DNA of 9,834 bases from Deltaproteobacteria bacterium (GTDB lineage Bacteria; UBA10199; SPLOWO2-01-44-7): positions 1-9,834 of the forward strand of contig JAUYJH010000175.1 of NCBI GenBank assembly GCA_030688705.1, read 5' to 3'. The notes below the pieces were generated by a model. It worked only from the letters and a program-made list of their open reading frames with translations. It was not told the origin of the DNA and made no database searches. The position numbers and the translations under genes were made by a program. Below, one piece after another: positions 7,001-9,834 of this stretch. The first letter of the stretch is position 1, and the number at the start of each line of letters is the position of its first letter.

Positions 7001-7743
7001 ACAATGCGTATCTGCTTTGTTCCGGCATCCTTCATGGCACAATCACTCAAGGGGGGATCTATTTTCCCTTCAAAGACAGATTGCAAAGAAGCCCCCAAAA
7101 GATATTTGTCGGCGGCTTCGAAAAGGTGGCCCAGTTTTGTCGCGGTCACCAGCGTGATGGCGCCATCAGCCCCGGCCGGAGACCCCTTGACCGCGGGGAG
7201 GTTCTCCACCTCTTTTGCCTCGTCCGTGGTCAGGTTGAGCCCCGTGATTTCACCGCTCACCCCCAAGACGTTTACGAAAAACGAGAAGTTTTTAATAAGG
7301 ATATCCCCCTCCGGGGTCCAAGTTCCCTGCCCGATATTTTTCGAGCCATCGCCGATTCCCTTGCCGTTGATCGTGAGGGGCGTTTTGACCCCCTTGATGT
7401 CGATTTCAACTTGAACATCGGGGAATTCGCTTCCCTTAAGGGTGATTTTTTCTCCCGCGATTTCCATCGGAATGGGGGGGGTGTCGGCGCAAAGGGGATC
7501 GTCCGGTTTCAGGCCCGCCTCCAGTTTGTCCCCCTTGATTTTGACGCAGAGTTTGGCTGTCAATTGCAGACTGCAACGGGCAGAGACGGGGACATCGGAT
7601 CCGCTCCCCGCCGGGGGCTCCGCCGTGGTTGACGGGGAAGCGCTTGAAAAATAGACAGGGTCCCAATCGGCGGCACAGGCGGATAAAAAGAGACCAAGGA
7701 CAATGGACCATGGACCAAGGACTTTTTTAAGGAATTTATGCAT
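4012..7743 (-). CDS. Large outer-membrane lipoprotein, 1243 aa, loosely ASH-like beta segments
   Basis: Predicted envelope lipoprotein of unknown function. ATG 7743 is chosen because it opens a textbook signal: MHKFLKK, a hydrophobic core VLGPWSIVLGLF, then lipobox LSAC with lipidated Cys23 followed by Ala-Ala, so outer-membrane sorting is expected. Extending to 8274 would add 177 residues translated from repeats and from antisense of the divergent gene. The mature N-terminus is a Ser/Thr/Pro-rich linker (30-50). At least two segments resemble ASH or choice-of-anchor beta domains: about 283-370 (FKATYLGSKAVSVAI...FQVTFRP) and about 465-610 (VSLEFSGNAAS...QNRGIADLVINNISI...FISVAYLP). A third weaker one lies near 640-725. 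A cysteine cluster (413, 418, 427, 430, 438, 457), including ECKKC, sits between the first two. The C-terminal third (about 930-1243) has further scattered cysteines and no recognised domain. A palindromic insert encodes residues 905-912, and an eight-C run (coding strand) lies near residue 88. The Shine-Dalgarno is weak. Its hydrophobic signal core is built from the heptad repeat. Confidence 0.85.
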   Translation of the reverse strand: MHKFLKKVLGPWSIVLGLFLSACAADWDPVYFSSASPSTTAEPPAGSGSDVPVSARCSLQLTAKLCVKIKGDKLEAGLKPDDPLCADTPPIPMEIAGEKITLKGSEFPDVQVEIDIKGVKTPLTINGKGIGDGSKNIGQGTWTPEGDILIKNFSFFVNVLGVSGEITGLNLTTDEAKEVENLPAVKGSPAGADGAITLVTATKLGHLFEAADKYLLGASLQSVFEGKIDPPLSDCAMKDAGTKQIRIVKTRLDPAGIVTEEPLPEGNILAVSKGAYIARSAEDVGPSFEETQRFKATYLGSKAVSVAIPGRIGPFYFKVEGKSKRSLKSQQSIRFQVTFRPTLNETLKPGTVSEKFRFGSDLFYLRGVALKAGAKPTLNRVDNKGETTAANVDSVILNTVSAPAASIKDYFRCAKITCEEREAVTECKKCGIPNITGCQLLPVNTSGTPLEEVNAECKPKSAENLPAVSLEFSGNAASIIPSKQMIVIQNRGIADLVINNISIEEIADSKSRGQFKLFKDSILVGESMETAKPEPLPVTLPPYQKGYKEKMLFISVAYLPTDLLGWDGKQATAGQDVIDKAVLKIGMPGQSKTAQLLGRTRVLEIPELQVYFGTATGYKAKTGNETFAMEEVTAATTDMATPVFLKLSDTAASGLRVTDIRITGKDAPFFEWLDTMEKVEGRHPSSGSGKRCSIPVIDPATGRLADETFDLSFVSLSGQGFDLKPGAHTLESMPLFGCLNFHKEAAQPVRQRLFQADLEIKALKLDSQGKLERNTDNSLKETHLTVHIAAVIDPLKGKMVLRITQTIAGILNPTNPNLSAMASADEVELMFREGRGSDEEKTVMLGALILDPFDEMEITDTRGRVVTTPRDGITAVFRELDTRPTSTPYDSPSLLDFATLLHDSDLPAGKQGLYHDYDFPGHPLPSPLKINGWRIFTGSLSYPGPLSPRAPIDRSECEVVDPCSPEGLSKFSESGVGRDDIGACAFFYASAGLYSSPAFEPVINNKNADLCAIKDQPQDLQAMAKGHYSVDGSFTAEDIGLRFWGPTYIHNPAGPLEEARKLPLDEVFHIAFTTEALKPKSLPGEYEVLPDDKLNISRLEHKINLTDKSLSTPICPNNTRNRTYGGKKYSSWKYIGPLLYKDEAGEIPAGCPEPDNDFTGGTAFLKGRRIDPATGVFSVVSVGKFGSRPSLSLAFQNITIFIAMNGWACNPQGDEKDFEGAKCFESTFNDRDADAQFSIIKGY
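5008..5031 (-). repeat. In-frame palindromic mini-insert in the lipoprotein gene
   Basis: The perfect 12-bp palindrome TTCCCGCGGGAA (5016-5027) lies in codons for residues 905-912, DLPAGKQG, of the lipoprotein. The peptide is out of character with its acidic, aromatic surroundings (LLHDS...LYHDYDF). From memory, LPAGKQ/LPAGRQ peptides encoded by small palindromes appear as in-frame inserts in unrelated proteins of uncultivated bacteria, much as Rickettsia palindromic elements do. The boundaries given are those of the odd peptide and are approximate. Confidence 0.5.
7691..7725 (-). repeat. Heptad repeats encoding the lipoprotein signal-peptide core
   Basis: Five consecutive heptads on the plus strand (AGACCAA, GGACAAT, GGACCAT, GGACCAA, GGACTTT) lie wholly inside the lipoprotein gene. 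Read on the coding strand they give most of the hydrophobic core VLGPWSIVLGL. Positions 7696-7710 are identical, in reverse complement, to the 15 bases at 7922-7936 in the signal peptide of the divergent gene. The array belongs to the same family as 3891-4010. Confidence 0.85.
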
Positions 7744-7855
7744 GCAAATGTTCTTCGTCAATCGGTGGAAAATGTTGCTTAAGCAAGGCGCACTGCGATG
7801 ACATGAAGCGTCAAGACAGAGGCAACTTTTCTGATAGAGGGCCGAAGAGGGGGAT
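7744..7855. promoter_or_regulatory. Divergent intergenic region with a perfect 12-bp palindrome
   Basis: This 112-base gap separates the start codons of the divergent lipoprotein and secreted-protein genes and must hold the promoters for both unless transcription comes from further away. It contains the perfect palindrome TTGCTTAAGCAA (7775-7786), a possible operator. A TTGACG reads on the minus strand near 7810, without a convincing -10 at the right distance. AGAGGGGG at 7846-7853 is the ribosome binding site of the plus-strand gene. No promoter can be placed with confidence. Confidence 0.35.
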
Positions 7856-9834
7856 ATGGGACAAAGGACTATGGACAATGGACTAGGGACTATGGACCGT
7901 GGACCAACTACTTTTAGCCATTGGTCCATTGTCCTTTGTCCATTGTCCTTGGTCTTGTTTTTTTTATTTTTGGTCCCTGGTCCCGCATGGGCTTCCCAAT
8001 GCCAGGCTCCGGCGATTCCCATTTCCGTTCTTTGCGAAACAGGGGGAAAATTTTTATGCCTGAATACCCCTCCGAGCGGGGTTCGCGAGGACCATCTCTT
8101 TTTAAAAGGGCGTTTGAATCTTGAAAATTCCGTCTTGGGACAATTCAGCGTCTCCACCCAGCATGAATATACAAAAAAAATAAAAACACTGAATATCTCA
8201 AAGGCCGCCGACACGAATTGCTGGGAAACCACCTCTTTGCAAAACGGGGGGCTCTGTCTTGAAAAGAGCGGCATTTTTTCCGTCCGCGTTCCGCTGGAAG
8301 AACTGGGGCCTTATACCCTTTTTGTGACGGCGGCCCGGCTTTCGGGAGAACCGGCGCAGGCGAGTGCGCGGGTAAGCCGCGTCATGGCCCCCACCGTGAC
8401 GGCAGACGTGATTTCCTATGAACCGGATATCTCTTCCGGCGGTGTTTCAGAAGGGACCGGACAGGTTAAAGTCATTATCGATCTTTTGAAGGGCTGTCAG
8501 GAGACAGCGGACGCATGCGATTTCATCGGGGCGGCAACCGGAGGGGTGATGGTGACCGCTTCCAACACCATGACCGGCCCGCCGGAAAAGAAAATTCTTT
8601 GCGCCACCACGACCGTTTTGGGAGGGGTGGGCCGTTTTGCGATCGGGGTGCCGGTGGTGCCGGGGGAGAATCAGATTTCAGTATCCGTCTGCAACGCCGC
8701 GACCGGTTTTGAAAAAGAAAAATGCCCGACGCTTGCGGGCCGTTCTTTTCGGGTGGGGGGGGTCTCCCCAAAAATAGAGGTTTTGAATCCCCTGGCAAAG
8801 GGCCCATTCTATTGGGATGCCGAGAGCGCTCCCTCTGTTGCGCTTCGTTTCAAAGTGGCCGGATACCGGCAAACGGTGTGCGATCAATCGGTGCAGGTTT
8901 CCCTGAATACCGGTTCCCCACGGCCGGTTTGTCCCGATGCCGCCGGAATCTACCAAATGATTTTACAGCCGGTTCCCGGTTATAATGCGGCCTTGATTAT
9001 CGCGGAGACCGGCGGTGAAAAATTGACGGAAACGGTCCCCTTTGGCTGGGGAAAATCTCTGACACCCTTCACGCCGCGGGGAAATGTGAAACCCGAAGAA
9101 GAATGGAAACTGAAAAACGCCCTGCAACTTTGGCTTCCCAAAAGCTGGATCAATGATTTTTGGGTCGAAAAATTGAATCTCTTTTTTGATTCGGATGATT
9201 TCAGAAAAATGGCGGCCGATTTTGCCGATGCCCCCGTCGGGCCTGAAAAAACGGATGCCGACAGAGAATCTTTGACGGAAAATCTCCCCGGCTATTGCCG
9301 AAGCGGGGGGAATGATTTGAAAATCCGCCTGATGGCGCCGCCATCGTTTAAAAAACTTTCCCTGAAAAGGCTTCAGTTTGAAGAGAAAAAATTAAGATTG
9401 CCGTTGAGCGCCCAAAACGTGTCGCTGAAAGTTCAGGTTTACAAAGATGAAGACGGAGACGGCAAGCCGGATATCGAACCGCTCCCCTTAAAAATTGTTT
9501 TCCGCACGGTGCGACTGACCCCCGTTCTGGAAGCCTCAAAAAAAGCGTTGGGCGGCTCTTTGCGCATCGCGCTGACAAGCGACGAGACCGATTGCGCCTA
9601 TAAGAGAAAAAGCCTCTGTAAAAAAATGCCGGCCCTTCTGGTGCCGGAATCTTTTGAGGGCGGGGCCTCTTCTGCCGGCGCTTTCGCGGTTTGCGACCGC
9701 TCCCAAAGAATTTCATCGAAAATGGAAGAAGTTTGCCATGCCTTGAATACCATCGACCGGCAGACCGGCGGCGTGATTCAGGAAAAAATTCTTGATGCCG
9801 TCAATCAGGCCTATGCCTGCGGGGGAAATAAAAT
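7856..9834 (+). CDS. Secreted protein with Ig-like segments, 3' end outside the window
   Basis: An open frame of 659 codons without a stop runs off the window end. ATG 7856 is the first start after an in-frame TAG at 7835 and follows AGAGGGGG at 7846-7853. ATG 7871 or 7892 would also give a working signal. The signal peptide has a polar stretch (residues 1-22), a core WSIVLCPLSLVLFFLFLV (23-40) and an AWA cleavage motif at 44-46, so the mature protein likely begins SQCQAP and lies in the periplasm, cell surface or medium. Three segments have the look of bacterial Ig-like domains: about 95-175 (GPYTLFVTAARLSGEPAQASARV), about 180-300 (RFAIGVPVVPGENQISVSVCNAATG) and about 303-400 (YQMILQPVPGYNAALIIAETGG). 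At 531-539, DEDGDGKPD is a calcium-binding-type acidic loop as in thrombospondin type 3 or dockerin-like repeats. Cysteines are frequent, consistent with disulfides. An eight-G run lies at 8755-8762. The function is unknown; the divergent large lipoprotein may be a partner. Confidence 0.8.
   Translation, partial: MGQRTMDNGLGTMDRGPTTFSHWSIVLCPLSLVLFFLFLVPGPAWASQCQAPAIPISVLCETGGKFLCLNTPPSGVREDHLFLKGRLNLENSVLGQFSVSTQHEYTKKIKTLNISKAADTNCWETTSLQNGGLCLEKSGIFSVRVPLEELGPYTLFVTAARLSGEPAQASARVSRVMAPTVTADVISYEPDISSGGVSEGTGQVKVIIDLLKGCQETADACDFIGAATGGVMVTASNTMTGPPEKKILCATTTVLGGVGRFAIGVPVVPGENQISVSVCNAATGFEKEKCPTLAGRSFRVGGVSPKIEVLNPLAKGPFYWDAESAPSVALRFKVAGYRQTVCDQSVQVSLNTGSPRPVCPDAAGIYQMILQPVPGYNAALIIAETGGEKLTETVPFGWGKSLTPFTPRGNVKPEEEWKLKNALQLWLPKSWINDFWVEKLNLFFDSDDFRKMAADFADAPVGPEKTDADRESLTENLPGYCRSGGNDLKIRLMAPPSFKKLSLKRLQFEEKKLRLPLSAQNVSLKVQVYKDEDGDGKPDIEPLPLKIVFRTVRLTPVLEASKKALGGSLRIALTSDETDCAYKRKSLCKKMPALLVPESFEGGASSAGAFAVCDRSQRISSKMEEVCHALNTIDRQTGGVIQEKILDAVNQAYACGGNK
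7859..7984 (+). repeat. Inverted heptad array encoding the signal peptide of the secreted protein
   Basis: Seven heptads (GGACAAA, GGACTAT, GGACAAT, GGACTAG, GGACTAT, GGACCGT, GGACCAA; 7859-7907) are followed by a 13-base spacer. Five heptads in the opposite sense come next (TTGGTCC, ATTGTCC, TTTGTCC, ATTGTCC, TTGGTCT; 7921-7955), then a T-rich stretch and two TGGTCCC units (7971-7984). The first arm encodes the polar N-terminus, with MDN and MDR units. The second encodes the hydrophobic core HWSIVLCPLSLVL. The layout repeats that of the non-coding array at 3891-4010. Confidence 0.9.

Noticed and set aside
7921..8124. Short plus-strand frame MVHCPLSIVLG with a hydrophobic start
   Set aside because: It starts from TTG inside the heptad array, is out of frame with the much longer secreted-protein gene, and stops after 67 codons.
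7744..8274. N-terminal extension of the lipoprotein frame to 8274
   Set aside because: It crosses heptad repeats and the antisense of the secreted-protein gene, and would bury the lipoprotein signal peptide and lipobox 177 residues inside.
8515..8985. Overlapping Gly/Arg/Pro-rich open frames on both strands
   Set aside because: They are shadows of the secreted-protein gene, with low-complexity composition and no ribosome binding sites.

Overview
The window looks like chromosomal DNA from a Gram-negative, probably uncultivated bacterium. It carries a lipoprotein with a clear lipobox, a second exported protein, and a beta-rich protein ending in phenylalanine as many outer-membrane barrels do. 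It also holds several short hairpin repeats of the kind scattered through environmental genomes. A deltaproteobacterial-grade lineage would fit, but that is an impression from style and was not tested.

Left part (1-2209, plus strand): two paralogous TPR proteins flank a cysteine-free, helical, soluble 292-residue protein. The TPR proteins resemble the class II (SycD/LcrH-type) chaperones of type III secretion, and the protein between them is a candidate secreted client. Palindromic REP-like hairpins lie before the first gene and between the second and third. The third gene runs through another GC-rich hairpin into the end of a convergent gene.

Middle (2181-3806, minus strand): an unrecognised 541-residue, glycine- and beta-rich protein without a signal peptide. 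It has a strong Shine-Dalgarno that can be folded into a small hairpin. Upstream of it, 3891-4010 holds a large inverted array of 7-base repeats.

Right part (4012-7743, minus strand, and 7856-9834, plus strand, running off the end): a divergent pair of large envelope or exported proteins. One is a 1243-residue lipoprotein with loosely ASH-like segments. The other is an incomplete secreted protein with Ig-like segments and a calcium-binding-type acidic loop.

The most striking observation is that the same 7-base repeat family (GGACCAT-like, reverse TTGTCCA-like) forms the non-coding inverted array at 3891-4010 and also encodes the hydrophobic cores of both signal peptides, which share an identical 15-base stretch. 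Because 7 is not a multiple of 3, the array reads as the same hydrophobic seven-residue peptide in all frames of one strand. On the other strand it gives repeated MDxG start-like units. It therefore acts, in effect, as a ready-made signal-peptide core.
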